A DNA stretch of 64,000 nucleotides from Lacrimispora sphenoides JCM 1415 (GTDB lineage: Bacteria; Bacillota; Clostridia; Lachnospirales; Lachnospiraceae), in assembly GCF_900105615.1 (NCBI RefSeq), contig NZ_LT630003.1, positions 3,484,501-3,548,500 of the forward strand, written 5' to 3'. The notes beneath the pieces are model-generated. The model made no database searches. It was not told the origin of the DNA and worked only from the letters and a program-made list of their open reading frames with translations. The translations under genes and the position numbers were made by a program. The stretch's first letter is position 1; each line of letters begins with the position of its first letter. Positions 33,601-42,274 of this stretch are shown piece by piece.

Positions 33601-36486
33601 TGAAAATGTACCAAACGTCTTTCCTGGGTGGTTGAACTGTGAAAGATTCGCCAACGGGTCTGAATCAGCAGTCAGAATGTCATAGTACGCCTTCAAACCC
33701 GCATCATTTTTCTTGTCATTAAGCGTGGTATTGTTGCGGCTTACCAATCCTGCTGAGCCAAATGTATTGATGTGACCGGGACCGCCGGACCAGGTCATCT
33801 CAAAACCGGATAACGCCTTTCTGGTACTGGTTTCATTAAACGATCTCGTCTGCTCCCTGTATTCCTCCCATATGGCCCTGCTCCCAGGTGTCATAAGAGA
33901 CGGATCATTAAGCGCCTCTTTTGGATTGGGTGCATCTTTTGTATCAAAATAGTTGGAATGATCTGTAAAAGATACAAATTGTACATTGTCTTCTTCCGGT
34001 ATATTGGCAAGATAATTAAGACCATCTTTAACAGATCCGGAACCATCCGAATAGTTCGTATGCCCATGAAGCTGTCCGAAATATGCGGTGAAGGCAGACT
34101 TACCGATCGCAAACTTCCAAGTCTCAGTAAAAGACACTTTATCTTCCCGAACAACCGTCACCTGCGCATTATAAGTGCTGTCTTCCAGCACCTTGGGCGT
34201 AAAAGCATATGTTGCGCCGTCAGCAGCTGTCTCTTTGAGATTCATAGGCTGGTTTGTATAAATAGCAGTGCCGTCTGCCTTACTGAGAGTGAGACTTACC
34301 GAAGGGTTAGTTCCGCTATTTGCCAGCTTGATAGAAATCTCAGGCGCTTTCACGTCTCCTGTCGCCTTATTTCTCTCAGGAGTAACCGCCAGTACCTGCG
34401 GTTTGTCATTGATAGCGATCGTAACGATCCCACTTTCTGTTTCGAGACCGGTTTTATCCTTCGCTTTGAATTTTATGTATAAGGCCTGCTGACCCTTAGC
34501 AAAATTTTCTGCCGGAATAACAGCTTCATAATTGTTCGTATCCTGATTAAATGTCATGGAAATTGACTTGTCTTGCATCGCCTCTGAGGGCCCGAAAAGA
34601 ACCTCTACACTTGCCACGCCCACATTATCCCTGACCTGGACGGATATTGGATACTCCTGATCCGGTCTTGCATCAATATAGGTGCCTAAGGTAATAACTG
34701 GTGGTTTGGTGTCATTTTTCACATAATAAACAGGAAAACCATTTTTCTCTTCTGTGCCGGTGTAAAGCTGAATCGTCTGATTATATCTGCCTATCATAGC
34801 AGTCAGATCTACTGTCTCTCCTTCTTCAACGCCTTCCGGATATGGAGCTGCCTGATAAATATTAATCGTACCTGTTGCATCAGTTACAGGCGTACTGCCT
34901 GATGTATTAAGCTTGCCCAGTTTGACATCCTCTATCAGAACAACTCTGTTAATAAGTCCGCTTTTCTCTACATCAGCAGTACCAGCCATGGCTTTTATCT
35001 GACTGATGGTATACGTTACAGGCGGTATCGTCGCCTCATCCTGCTTAACAGCGACTTTAGCTTTATCTTTCGTGGATGTTATCTGAGGCATACCATAGCG
35101 GATCTGGTAATCTCCCGTGATTTCCAGGATATCACCTATCCTGGCATCATCCGGCGCAGCTCCATAGATATAAATGCTGTACTGGCTGCCATCGATCTCG
35201 GACTGGAGCACCGGATTTCCATATGTAGTAGCCAGATATGACAGTTCCCCTCTAACAGTCACATCTTTTGTGTTCTGTCCTAATGCCAGCACATCTTTAA
35301 TTGTCATCACTTTGCCGGCTTCACGGATTGTATAGGAAAACTCAGCTATTTCACTGTCTTCCAGCCCTTCCTTAACTGCGCGCACATAGTATGTAACCGG
35401 TTCATCAATCGTCAGCTTGTCAGCGTTTGAATATTTTATCCATTCATCGGCATCAAAAGACTCCGTATTGTACTCGATTACAGCATCTGATGTTGCCGTA
35501 GAGAATGTGAGCTGCGTTCCTTTCAGTACCTGTCCGGCTGCCGGTGTTGCAATAGGTGTCTTGCATTTTGTCTCTCCCGGTTGATTCCCGCCTTCCTCAT
35601 AGGAACTGTTGTGTGGCTCAGGCTTTCCAATCTTAAAATCAGCTTTATTATTGTCGGTATCCACTGCCGGGTCCTTACGGATAGCTGCGGTGGAACTTGA
35701 CATTGCAGCGGTAGGTTCGGTCTCATATTCCTTCGCCGTGGTGCCAACTCCTACTAAATCAACGAAATTCTCATCTTCTTTGCCTGATAACTTCTCGCTG
35801 CTTTTGGACAATGCCGCTGCCCCGCCTCCTTGAGCCATGTTGATGTTACCCACAGCATCAGGTTCTGGAAGTTCTGGCGCATCTTTATTATTCCCATCTG
35901 CTTCTTTTATCAGGTAGTAACCGCCAGCTTCGATGGTCCCTGAAAGTTTTGTTAATTGAATGTTTGCAGAACCAAATACGTTGCCACCCAACCACTGGAT
36001 TGACCACCCATCCATGTCCACATCTTCATCCGTAGGATTGTACAATTCAATAAAATCACTCTTCCATATACAGCCACTATTGCCACCGCCGCCATATACC
36101 TGACTGATCACTACGTGGTCTGCCAGAATGATGTCACTAAGTGCGGACTTATCTTCTACAGGTTCCAAAGCACTTGCTTCCTCTTTTACAGCGCCCGTAT
36201 CTCCCTTATCCTCCGTATCTCCCGTATCTCCCTTATCGCCTGTATCTCCCTTGACGCCTGTATCTCCCTTATCGCCTGTCTCTTCTTCCGGCTTTTCTGG
36301 AATGTCTGCATCCGTGTCCTTGTCCGCCTCACTGGGGCTGGCTTTATTCCCTCCCCCACTGGAACGTTCTACCCCATACCCGTTTGTCAGGTTCGAATCT
36401 GTCTTCATCGCAAAACCAGGCACGACTAACAGATTCATACACATGGCAACTGACAGAAACAAACTTAACAGCTTCCTTAAGTTCAT
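30691..36486 (-). CDS. Giant secreted mosaic protein with PHP phosphoesterase and cell-wall-binding repeats
   Basis: 1931 residues. In order: signal peptide (1-26); collagen-like GDTGDKGDTG linker (about 70-100); lamin-tail-like domain (125-260, VVISQVYGGGG); chitobiase C-terminal-like beta domain (310-385); two OB-fold-like domains (390-580); Ig-like domains (590-790); a PHP/CehA-McbA-like phosphoesterase (800-1095) with LHGHTNYSDG, FTDHSN, FNHPG and NNQDNHKG supplying metal ligands; beta domains (1100-1255); a DUF4350/GATase-like domain (1264-1560); two more OB folds (1565-1755); a PEGPENP linker (1762-1800); and choline-binding-type repeats (1815-1931, GWYLDGDGSWYYL). Probably anchored in the wall, hydrolysing a phosphoester, perhaps of nucleic acid given the OB and lamin-tail domains. 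Domain calls other than PHP and repeats are from recall. Confidence 0.85.
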   Translation of the reverse strand: MNLRKLLSLFLSVAMCMNLLVVPGFAMKTDSNLTNGYGVERSSGGGNKASPSEADKDTDADIPEKPEEETGDKGDTGVKGDTGDKGDTGDTEDKGDTGAVKEEASALEPVEDKSALSDIILADHVVISQVYGGGGNSGCIWKSDFIELYNPTDEDVDMDGWSIQWLGGNVFGSANIQLTKLSGTIEAGGYYLIKEADGNNKDAPELPEPDAVGNINMAQGGGAAALSKSSEKLSGKEDENFVDLVGVGTTAKEYETEPTAAMSSSTAAIRKDPAVDTDNNKADFKIGKPEPHNSSYEEGGNQPGETKCKTPIATPAAGQVLKGTQLTFSTATSDAVIEYNTESFDADEWIKYSNADKLTIDEPVTYYVRAVKEGLEDSEIAEFSYTIREAGKVMTIKDVLALGQNTKDVTVRGELSYLATTYGNPVLQSEIDGSQYSIYIYGAAPDDARIGDILEITGDYQIRYGMPQITSTKDKAKVAVKQDEATIPPVTYTISQIKAMAGTADVEKSGLINRVVLIEDVKLGKLNTSGSTPVTDATGTINIYQAAPYPEGVEEGETVDLTAMIGRYNQTIQLYTGTEEKNGFPVYYVKNDTKPPVITLGTYIDARPDQEYPISVQVRDNVGVASVEVLFGPSEAMQDKSISMTFNQDTNNYEAVIPAENFAKGQQALYIKFKAKDKTGLETESGIVTIAINDKPQVLAVTPERNKATGDVKAPEISIKLANSGTNPSVSLTLSKADGTAIYTNQPMNLKETAADGATYAFTPKVLEDSTYNAQVTVVREDKVSFTETWKFAIGKSAFTAYFGQLHGHTNYSDGSGSVKDGLNYLANIPEEDNVQFVSFTDHSNYFDTKDAPNPKEALNDPSLMTPGSRAIWEEYREQTRSFNETSTRKALSGFEMTWSGGPGHINTFGSAGLVSRNNTTLNDKKNDAGLKAYYDILTADSDPLANLSQFNHPGKTFGTFSDFAYYTPARDAKMVLVEVGNGEGSIGSGGYFPSYNEYTKALDKGWHLAPSNNQDNHKGRWGNANTARTVVITDDLSETGILSALKDMHVYATEDKNLNIMYTLNDELMGSVLDASEDVKTLNISVSVYDPDPTDVIKSVEVVTNGGAIAGKKEGTGNSGEFTFELPAKKGYYYIRVTQADKNIAVTAPVWYGSAAKAGISSFTCDTDVPVTGEPVKFTVTAFNNEESDATLTSLTFKTGDKVLESKELNVSLKSLETYTVNKAFILDKVGVNEIEVIAKMELEGDRKTFSFTLQIDVRDSSKMKYFAIDASHYNEYVNGNYKDSMGNFTSLAGDYDIRMVTLYTSEELLAALKDDKYVGVLFNAPSRRDGTKLREDYKNYSEEELDAIRAFAKKGGKTIMICSWSDSYEAYDGFKGDVSKAGDHMSAQQNKILKALQSTFRFADDELQSAGSNDGRLWGILSTDYNLLNPYITGVDAGLKFNTYGNADIYAVDESENPIHDTAMLPSGAAPLVYAPADTKSLDNDGVGLSGDALAKLDGRFVLAATQELYFSDGESSTLYLSGCSTMSDFQLTFDSAATNDYSNYQIMANLLEKTNQLQITPIKEVQAAGEGERFIIEGIATSNASGYDKDTAFFDSIYVQDHTGGINLFPVSGDIRAGQTVRVFGKTSSYQGERQLAVEKIMVIDTNIKELPEPVKETTKEAYEGKNLGSLVTVSGKVISIDAPNNLVETIMLQDQSGKPARIFIDGYITKDKVIEDLKIGAYMSAIGLSSRTVIGDSEDSVSRIRIRDRDDVKLAKEPENPEGPENPEGPENPGGPENPGGPENPERPDRSSDSDRDKDYGMVTWKQNARGWKVLKNNGTYAKNEWYQCSYNGQMSWYRFDAEGYMISGWYLDGDGSWYYLSENHDGSYGAMVTGWRWINGKCFFFNPVNQATQYKYGAMLNSTITPDGYAVNANGEWVVDGVVQIR

Positions 36487-36533
36487 AACTTTTCTTCTCC
36501 TTCCATTTTTAATGGTATCACTTAATTAACCTT

Positions 36534-36561
36534 ATTATAATGAATTATAAAAAAGTACCAA
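36534..36561 (-). promoter_or_regulatory. Promoter of the 1931-residue protein gene
   Basis: Minus-strand TTGGTA (36556-36561) and TATAAT (36534-36539), 16-base spacer, about 50 bases before the start codon. Confidence 0.55.
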
Positions 36562-36602
36562 TTTTATATATACTTTAAATACAAAATATGTGAATATCGT
36601 CA

Positions 36603-37805
36603 CTACTTTTTCCTATATTTTTTATTCTTTTCATTTAGCGCCATGACCGGCTTGTCCACCCCATTCTTCCTGCTGCATATAAACGCGCTTAGGAATGCTA
36701 CTAATGGCACAGTCATTACAATACCTATGGAACCCGAGATACCCTGTATAATCTCCAACGCCATCATGTCACTGTTAATAATCTGCAAATATGGATAATC
36801 AAAGATTCGAAACAGTATCAACATATTAAGTGCCGATCCAGCAAAAGCTAATATCAGCGTGTTGGCCATAGTCCCCATGGCATCCCTGCCTATATTAATA
36901 CCCGACTGAATCAGCTTTTGTCTGTTCAGCTCTGGATTCAGCTGATGCATCTCAAATACTGCAGACGTAATAGTCAAAGCCACATCCATAACTGCGCCAA
37001 GTGCAGCTATGAGTATGGCACTGATCAATAATCCGCTGATTTTCAGACTTGTCCCATCTGCACGGAGAATTAATTCTTCCGCCTCCGACATATTAAAACC
37101 GTTTATCGGCGTAGCAACTGCCGTAAGAGCTGCTGCGGCCCCGGCCATCGCTACGCCGCCCACACACCCAATGGTTGCACATAAAGTTTTCATGGATAAG
37201 CCATTTAACAGTACCAATGAAACAGCTGTAGTAACAGCTGCTATGACAACAGATGAAAATATAGGATTAATGCCATGCCTTATCATGGGTATAAGCAAAA
37301 ACCATATATCTACAATAGCAAATGCAAGCCCCAGTATAGCGGCTATTCCTTTCTTTCCCCCGAAAACAGCTAAAAACAGCACGAATATCACCGTCAATCC
37401 AAGCAATGCCGGACCCCTGTTATAATTGGGGATGGATGCGATATAGGAAAGCCCATTGGCATCTGTATCCATCCTGGCGATTATTTTCGTACCTACTTTT
37501 AAGTCCACATTATTGTATGCATTCATATAATTAACTGCCGGTAATGTCTTACCTCTGTCCTCACCGCTGTCTATCTGCACATAGACTTCCTGTACTCCGA
37601 TACGCAGCCCTTCTGTCCAGTCTTCTGCCTTTGCCTCGTCTCTGATGATTTCAGTCACATGTGCCCTGGCAAACCTTATCTGGCTTGCCGCCGTTGGTAC
37701 TTCCCCTGGCAGTGGTTGATTGATCCATATGAGAATTGCTATAAATACCATGCAGAAGAGGAATGAGGCCAATAGTTTCATGCAGAATGTTTTCTGATTT
37801 TTCAT
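36603..37805 (-). CDS. YibE/F-family membrane protein
   Basis: A 400-residue integral membrane protein. After a signal-anchor segment (about 8-28) comes an extracytoplasmic region (30-125, VTEIIRDEAKAEDW ... QVYVQIDSGEDRGK), then about seven membrane segments (130-390) with GAVMDVALTITSAVFEM, the conserved core of YibE/F proteins. Function in the family is not established; some link it to export or to phosphonate/phosphate handling, without proof. AAAGGTG precedes the ATG. It lies 116 bases before the giant PHP protein, with a promoter between them. Confidence 0.85.
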   Translation of the reverse strand: MKNQKTFCMKLLASFLFCMVFIAILIWINQPLPGEVPTAASQIRFARAHVTEIIRDEAKAEDWTEGLRIGVQEVYVQIDSGEDRGKTLPAVNYMNAYNNVDLKVGTKIIARMDTDANGLSYIASIPNYNRGPALLGLTVIFVLFLAVFGGKKGIAAILGLAFAIVDIWFLLIPMIRHGINPIFSSVVIAAVTTAVSLVLLNGLSMKTLCATIGCVGGVAMAGAAAALTAVATPINGFNMSEAEELILRADGTSLKISGLLISAILIAALGAVMDVALTITSAVFEMHQLNPELNRQKLIQSGINIGRDAMGTMANTLILAFAGSALNMLILFRIFDYPYLQIINSDMMALEIIQGISGSIGIVMTVPLVAFLSAFICSRKNGVDKPVMALNEKNKKYRKK

Positions 37806-38189
37806 TTTAAGTACACCTTTCTTCGAAAGGCATCAATGTTGTTATGAACCCTGCGCCCTTCGTCCTGTTTATTTTGTATGTTTATTAAGTTGCATTGCCG
37901 ACACACTTCAGAGCCCTTATAGGCGGTAACATATACAAAATTTTCCGCTAATAATGCTCTGGAAGCGTTTAACAAGTAACAACTGGAAATATAGCGTTCT
38001 GTATAATTCTATTCCGGTCTTAACAACTTAAGTACACCTTATGAATAAAAATGAAAGGTTTCAATCTCATTTTAAAATAGACCCTGCAATAACATAGACT
38101 TTTTTGTTTTACGGCTCAAATAAATTAAAGCACTCTAAGCTGCCGCAGTCACTCCTGTATAGCAGGCAGCTGATGAAAAGATTGCAAAA
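37806..38189. other. Long intergenic region upstream of the YibE/F gene
   Basis: About 385 bases without a credible gene on either strand. A 13-base direct repeat TTAAGTACACCTT occurs at 37807-37819, where it contains the YibE/F ribosome site, and again at 38028-38040 with no gene after it. That suggests a lost gene start or a local duplication. I see no confident promoter. Confidence 0.4.
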
Positions 38190-38247
38190 AAACAGGCCAG
38201 AATGTCTGTAAAATAAGACATTTCTGACCTGTAAAGGCAGCAAATTA
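38190..38247 (-). terminator. Terminator after the AEC transporter gene
   Basis: Stem ACAGGTCAGAAATGTCT / AGACATTCTGGCCTGT with a short loop, then TTTTTTTG on the minus strand. About 80% identical, over roughly 58 bases, to the terminator at 30610-30662 including sequence outside the stem. Confidence 0.85.
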
Positions 38248-38291
38248 TGAAGCTGTTATAGCAGTGCTTTTAACAGCAGATATTCGGTATA

Positions 38292-39200
38292 TTAAAGGAC
38301 CATACACCACAGAGGAATGGTCACCAGGGATAGCAGGGTAGTCACAACCACGCATTTTGTGGCAAAAATATAATCCCCCTCATATTTGGACGCCAATATG
38401 GCAGTAGTGCTTCCGGCGGGCATTCCGGTCAAAAGGACGGATACTCCGGTCAAAAGGGGTTTTACATGGAAGGCCCGGCAGCATGCGTAAACCAGAAGAG
38501 GGAGCAAAAACAGGCGGATGAAGGCATACCTTACAATCCCCCAGTCTAATATGCTTCCCGGCTCTACCTCCGCCAGTATAGCGCCGATTAAGACCATAGA
38601 TACGGTGGTGGTACAGCCGCCTACGCTCCTGATGGTGTTTTGCAGGAATGGGGGCAGAGGCAGCTGGGTGATCATGAGAACCAGGCCAATATAGACCGCT
38701 ATGATACAGGGATGTGTCAAAACCTTTTTCACAACGGTCTTCCGGTCCGGGCTTTCCGTAAAATACGAAACCCCGGCAGACCACATAACGATCCTTTGAG
38801 GGATCAGAAATATGGAAGCATACATGAGCCCTTCTGCCCCATAAACGCCTTCTGCGATGGGATTTCCCATAAAGCCCGCATTGGAACAGACCGTACCATA
38901 CTGAAGCACTTTTTTACGGCTTTCCGGTTCCCTGTTATAGAATACCTTTGCAAACATAAGGCACCCAATCTGGATCAGACCGGCAATGGTAAGGATTACA
39001 GCAAAGCCCTTTAAGATATCCAGATTAAACTCAATAAAAAATGAATTGATGATGTTGCAGGGAAGGATCAGATAGATCACGAGGTCCGTGAGAATGGACT
39101 TTGCCCCCTCGGGCAGGATCCCTTTCTTTCTCAGCACAACACCTGCTGCTACCAGGAGAAACAGCATCCCCTGGAGATTTAAAAGACGATTATAATCCAT
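38292..39200 (-). CDS. AEC-family (auxin efflux carrier type) transporter
   Basis: A 302-residue membrane protein with about ten hydrophobic segments. The family signature is seen in LPCNIINSFF and in the second half LTGMPAGSTTAILASKY. Members carry organic acids such as malate, or other anions; the substrate is not predictable. Its ATG lies 2 bases after the stop of the upstream oxidoreductase, so the two genes share a transcript ended by the terminator at 38190. Confidence 0.87.
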   Translation of the reverse strand: MDYNRLLNLQGMLFLLVAAGVVLRKKGILPEGAKSILTDLVIYLILPCNIINSFFIEFNLDILKGFAVILTIAGLIQIGCLMFAKVFYNREPESRKKVLQYGTVCSNAGFMGNPIAEGVYGAEGLMYASIFLIPQRIVMWSAGVSYFTESPDRKTVVKKVLTHPCIIAVYIGLVLMITQLPLPPFLQNTIRSVGGCTTTVSMVLIGAILAEVEPGSILDWGIVRYAFIRLFLLPLLVYACCRAFHVKPLLTGVSVLLTGMPAGSTTAILASKYEGDYIFATKCVVVTTLLSLVTIPLWCMVL

Positions 39201-39202
39201 GT

Positions 39203-40429
39203 TTAGCTCTCTTCTTTGGATTTCATATATTCATCCATGGCCAAAGCAACGACCTTTGAGTAGGCAACTGCTTCCACCACGGTCCTTGCTCCCAGCACCA
39301 CATCTCCGGAAGCGAATATGCCCGGAATGGTTGTCTGGCCTTTTTCATCTGTCATTAATAATCCGTTCTGGCTGGCCAGTAAGCCCTTGGTGGTATTCAC
39401 CAGCTTGCTTTTCGGCCCCTGGCTGATGGAGATGATGGTAGAATCCGCCAAAACCTGTTCCCGTTCCTCATCGATGCCAATCTGGTTTCCTTCCATATCA
39501 TAACGGACATTCTCAAATACCGGACCTTCATCCGTAATCTCAACGATCTGTTTCCCAAACTGAAAAGCCGCTCCGTCAAGCTTTGCATAGGCTGTTTCGT
39601 GATCGCTGGCATTGCTGGATAAGCCTCTGGCATAAAGAGTCACCTTCCTGGCTCCATGACGGATCACGGTCCTTGCCACATCCATGGCTGAGTTTCCCAT
39701 GCCAATGATGGCAACCGTCTCTCCCAGGTCATAGGCATCGGGGTTTGCCAGATAATCGATGGCATAATGGACATTTCCCAGGGATTCCCCTTTCACTCCC
39801 AGAGTTTTCGGCCTCCAGACTCCGGTTCCGATAAAGATGCTCTGATAGCCGTCACGGATTAGATCCTTGATTTCAAGGGCGGTTCCGATGGCAGTATTCG
39901 GGCGGATCTTCACTCCGATTTCCAGAAGCTTCTTTTTGTAGCGCTCTAAAATGGTCTTTGGAAGGCGGAAGTCCGGTATCCCATACTGGAGAACCCCTCC
40001 CACCTTATCCTTGGCATCAAAGATCGTCACGCTGTAGCCTTCCTTGGTCAGAAGAAAAGCAATGGTGATCCCTGCCGGACCTGCACCGATCACCGCCACC
40101 TTTTTCCCGTTTTTCGGCTTGCACTCCACCTTCAACTTGTCAAAGATGGTATCAGAAATGTAATTTTCTATGCTGCTGATATGCACCGGCTGTCCCTTTC
40201 TTCCCAGAATGCAGTGGCCCTCGCACTGTTTTTCATGATTGCACACAAGAGAACAAACCAGGGACATGGGATTGTTTTCAAACACCTTTTCTCCTGCTTT
40301 GTTTAGACCTCCATCCTTAAATGCTTCGATCATCTGGGGTATGGGGGTATGGATGGGACAACCCTGCATGCACAGGGGTTTCTTACAGTTTAAACATCTG
40401 TTTGCTTCATCAATTACATGAACTGCCAT
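39203..40429 (-). CDS. GltD-like NAD(P)-dependent oxidoreductase with iron-sulfur N-terminus
   Basis: A 408-residue flavoprotein resembling the small subunit of glutamate synthase. The N-terminal Cys sets CLNCKKPLCMQGCP and CSLVCNHEKQCEGHC would hold two [4Fe-4S] clusters. Two dinucleotide folds follow: VAVIGAGPAGITIAFLL (FAD) and VAIIGMGNSAMDVARTV (NADPH), and the C-terminal GIFASGDVVLGARTVVEAV closes the FAD site. No GltA large subunit or NfnA partner is adjacent, so it may serve as an independent electron-transfer module. It is co-transcribed with an AEC transporter. Confidence 0.85.
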   Translation of the reverse strand: MAVHVIDEANRCLNCKKPLCMQGCPIHTPIPQMIEAFKDGGLNKAGEKVFENNPMSLVCSLVCNHEKQCEGHCILGRKGQPVHISSIENYISDTIFDKLKVECKPKNGKKVAVIGAGPAGITIAFLLTKEGYSVTIFDAKDKVGGVLQYGIPDFRLPKTILERYKKKLLEIGVKIRPNTAIGTALEIKDLIRDGYQSIFIGTGVWRPKTLGVKGESLGNVHYAIDYLANPDAYDLGETVAIIGMGNSAMDVARTVIRHGARKVTLYARGLSSNASDHETAYAKLDGAAFQFGKQIVEITDEGPVFENVRYDMEGNQIGIDEEREQVLADSTIISISQGPKSKLVNTTKGLLASQNGLLMTDEKGQTTIPGIFASGDVVLGARTVVEAVAYSKVVALAMDEYMKSKEES

Positions 40430-40517
40430 AATTCATCTTCCTCTCTTTTTCTATCGCGTACCCTTCGTTGAGACAAAGGTACAAAAACTTTCCTTTACCT
40501 ATTAATTTTATCAATCG

Positions 40518-40562
40518 TCAATCGGATATTCACAATCCGCGCTCCTGCTTAATGAGGTTAAA
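40518..40562 (+). repeat. Short copy of the intergenic repeat
   Basis: 45 bp starting TCAATCGGATATTCACAATC and ending AATGAGGTTAAA; 36 of 45 positions match the copy at 49566-49610. The same ends frame the 215-bp copy at 6062-6276. It lies in the 356-base gap between apt and the GltD-like gene, which otherwise holds the apt terminator and AT-rich sequence. Confidence 0.65.
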
Positions 40563-40710
40563 TTTCAAGTTGCACATTGTATACAGTTTTTATTATTTTT
40601 CACATCATAACATACTCAAAATAATAAAATCAATAGGTAGCATTTATGTATAGAAAAAAATAAATTTTGACAAAAATATATCGAATTATGGGCGGTTCAT
40701 TCCTATGAAT

Positions 40711-40773
40711 CAAAAAAAGAATCCGGCTGATAAGGGCGAATGAACATGTCCAAACACCGCTATCCCGGATTCT
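40711..40773 (-). terminator. Terminator after apt
   Basis: Stem AGAATCCGG / CCGGATTCT (40718-40726, 40765-40773) with a long loop, followed on the minus strand by a TTTTTT run. Confidence 0.75.
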
Positions 40774-40785
40774 CTGTTTTGATAA

Positions 40786-41310
40786 TTATTTTCCCTCGTA
40801 AGTAATCATGGCTTCCACATCATAACCTGCAAGCTTTTCTCTGCCATTTAATCCTGCAAGTTCCATGATAAAGCAGATTTTCACCACTTCGCCCCCAAGC
40901 TCTTCAATCAGCTTTATGATGGCTCCAATGGTACCGCCTGTAGCGATCAGATCATCTATGATGACCACCTTTTGCCCCGGTTTAATGGAATCCTTATGGA
41001 TCTCAATGGTCGCCGTGCCATATTCCAGCTCGTAATCAGCAGACAGGACCTCCCTTGGAAGCTTTCCCTTCTTTCTCACCGGAATAAAGCTCTTATGCTC
41101 TGCATAGGCTACCGGAACGCCAAAGATGAAGCCCCTTGACTCCGGTCCCACTACTGAATCATATTCCACCCCTTTTAACATCTCCCGTATGCCATCCACT
41201 GCCAGAGAAAGCCCGTCTGGATCTTCCAGAATGGTCGTCACATCCCGGAATATGATTCCTTCCTCTGGAAAATCCGGAATGCTTGTGACATAATCTTCTA
41301 ATCTTTTCAT
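40786..41310 (-). CDS. apt: Adenine phosphoribosyltransferase
   Basis: A 174-residue purine-salvage enzyme joining adenine and PRPP to AMP. Seen: SIPDFPEEGIIFRDVTTIL, GPESRGFIFGVPVAY, VRKKGKLPREV and the PRPP loop VVIIDDLIATGGTIGA. The ATG at 41310 is 6 bases after GAGGT; the ATG two codons earlier is too close to that site. It follows xerD by 50 bases on the same strand. In many Gram-positives apt is next to relA, which is not so here. Confidence 0.96.
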   Translation of the reverse strand: MKRLEDYVTSIPDFPEEGIIFRDVTTILEDPDGLSLAVDGIREMLKGVEYDSVVGPESRGFIFGVPVAYAEHKSFIPVRKKGKLPREVLSADYELEYGTATIEIHKDSIKPGQKVVIIDDLIATGGTIGAIIKLIEELGGEVVKICFIMELAGLNGREKLAGYDVEAMITYEGK

Positions 41311-41360
41311 TATCATACCTCGTATTATTATAGTTTGTACCCAGGTATAGGGGAATTCCC

Positions 41361-42254
41361 CTATCCTCTTGGATGGGCACCCGTATAGGCACGGCGCAGA
41401 TCTTCTCCCTGAGTATAGTTCATATACATCTGGGTCGTAGCCATATCGGAATGGCCAAGCATAGCTTGTACCGCATGAATATCCGCTCCATTGCGGAGCA
41501 AATGCGCCGCAAACGAGTGGCGCAGAGTGTGAGGCGTAATGTCCGCCTTGATCCCTGCCTTATCCCCATAGAATTTTATAATCTTCCAAAATCCCTGACG
41601 GCTCATGGATTTCCCGTTGCAGTTGGTAAAAAGCCACTCGGATTCCTGATCCCTCAATAAATATCCCCTGCCACGCTCCATATAGGCAGAAAGGGCCAGC
41701 TTGGCCACTTTTCCAAAAGGAACCATGCGCTCCTTATGTTCATCCCGGCAGGTTATATAACCAATGGATAAGTTTATGTCGGCCTTTTTTAGATGAATCA
41801 GCTCCGATACCCGGATTCCGGTTGCATAAAGCAGTTCCAGCATGGCCCGGTCCCGAAGCTCTTTGGGAGATTCGCCGCCTGGCTGGCTTAACAGGCTGTT
41901 CACCTCATCTACCGTCAATATGGTAGGCGCCTTTTTTTCCACCTTGGGCGCTTTTAACAGCTCTGCCGGATCCTTTCGGATTCTCCCTTCCTTGCATTCA
42001 AAATGAAAAAACGCCTTCATGGAGGCCATACAGCGTGAAATGGTAGTGGTAGCCTTTCCCTCTTTCTCCAGGTGCAGAATATAGGAAGTAAGACTGGTCT
42101 TTGTCACCTTGTCCACTGACCTGATTCCCTGCCGCTCTAAAAAAGAGGCCAGCTGCATCAAATCCCTCTGATAAGATACCTCTGTATTTTTTGATGTTTT
42201 TTTTATCTCTCTCAAATAAATGATAAAATGATTAATCTCTGCTACCATCTCCAT
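41361..42254 (-). CDS. xerD: Tyrosine recombinase XerD-like
   Basis: A 297-residue site-specific recombinase. The N-terminal SAM-like DNA-binding domain (about 1-100) precedes the catalytic domain with Arg in ATGIRVSELIHL, HTLRHSFAAHLL, LGHSDMATTQMY and the nucleophile Tyr in the final Tyr-rich stretch MYMNYTQGEDLR. Length and gene order (just after spoIIM) match the housekeeping XerD that resolves chromosome dimers, not a phage or transposon integrase. No att-like repeats surround it. Confidence 0.9.
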   Translation of the reverse strand: MEMVAEINHFIIYLREIKKTSKNTEVSYQRDLMQLASFLERQGIRSVDKVTKTSLTSYILHLEKEGKATTTISRCMASMKAFFHFECKEGRIRKDPAELLKAPKVEKKAPTILTVDEVNSLLSQPGGESPKELRDRAMLELLYATGIRVSELIHLKKADINLSIGYITCRDEHKERMVPFGKVAKLALSAYMERGRGYLLRDQESEWLFTNCNGKSMSRQGFWKIIKFYGDKAGIKADITPHTLRHSFAAHLLRNGADIHAVQAMLGHSDMATTQMYMNYTQGEDLRRAYTGAHPRG

Positions 42255-42274
42255 ATCCCCTGACCTTTCGGCTT

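Noticed and set aside
36115..36429. CRISPR-like or tandem repeat array at 36190-36260
   Set aside because: The TCTCCCTTATC-type repeats are the coding DNA of the Gly-Asp-Thr-Gly linker of the giant protein, in frame and without spacers.
41361..42254. xerD as the integrase of a mobile element
   Set aside because: Length, gene order with spoIIM and absence of flanking att-like repeats fit the housekeeping XerD.
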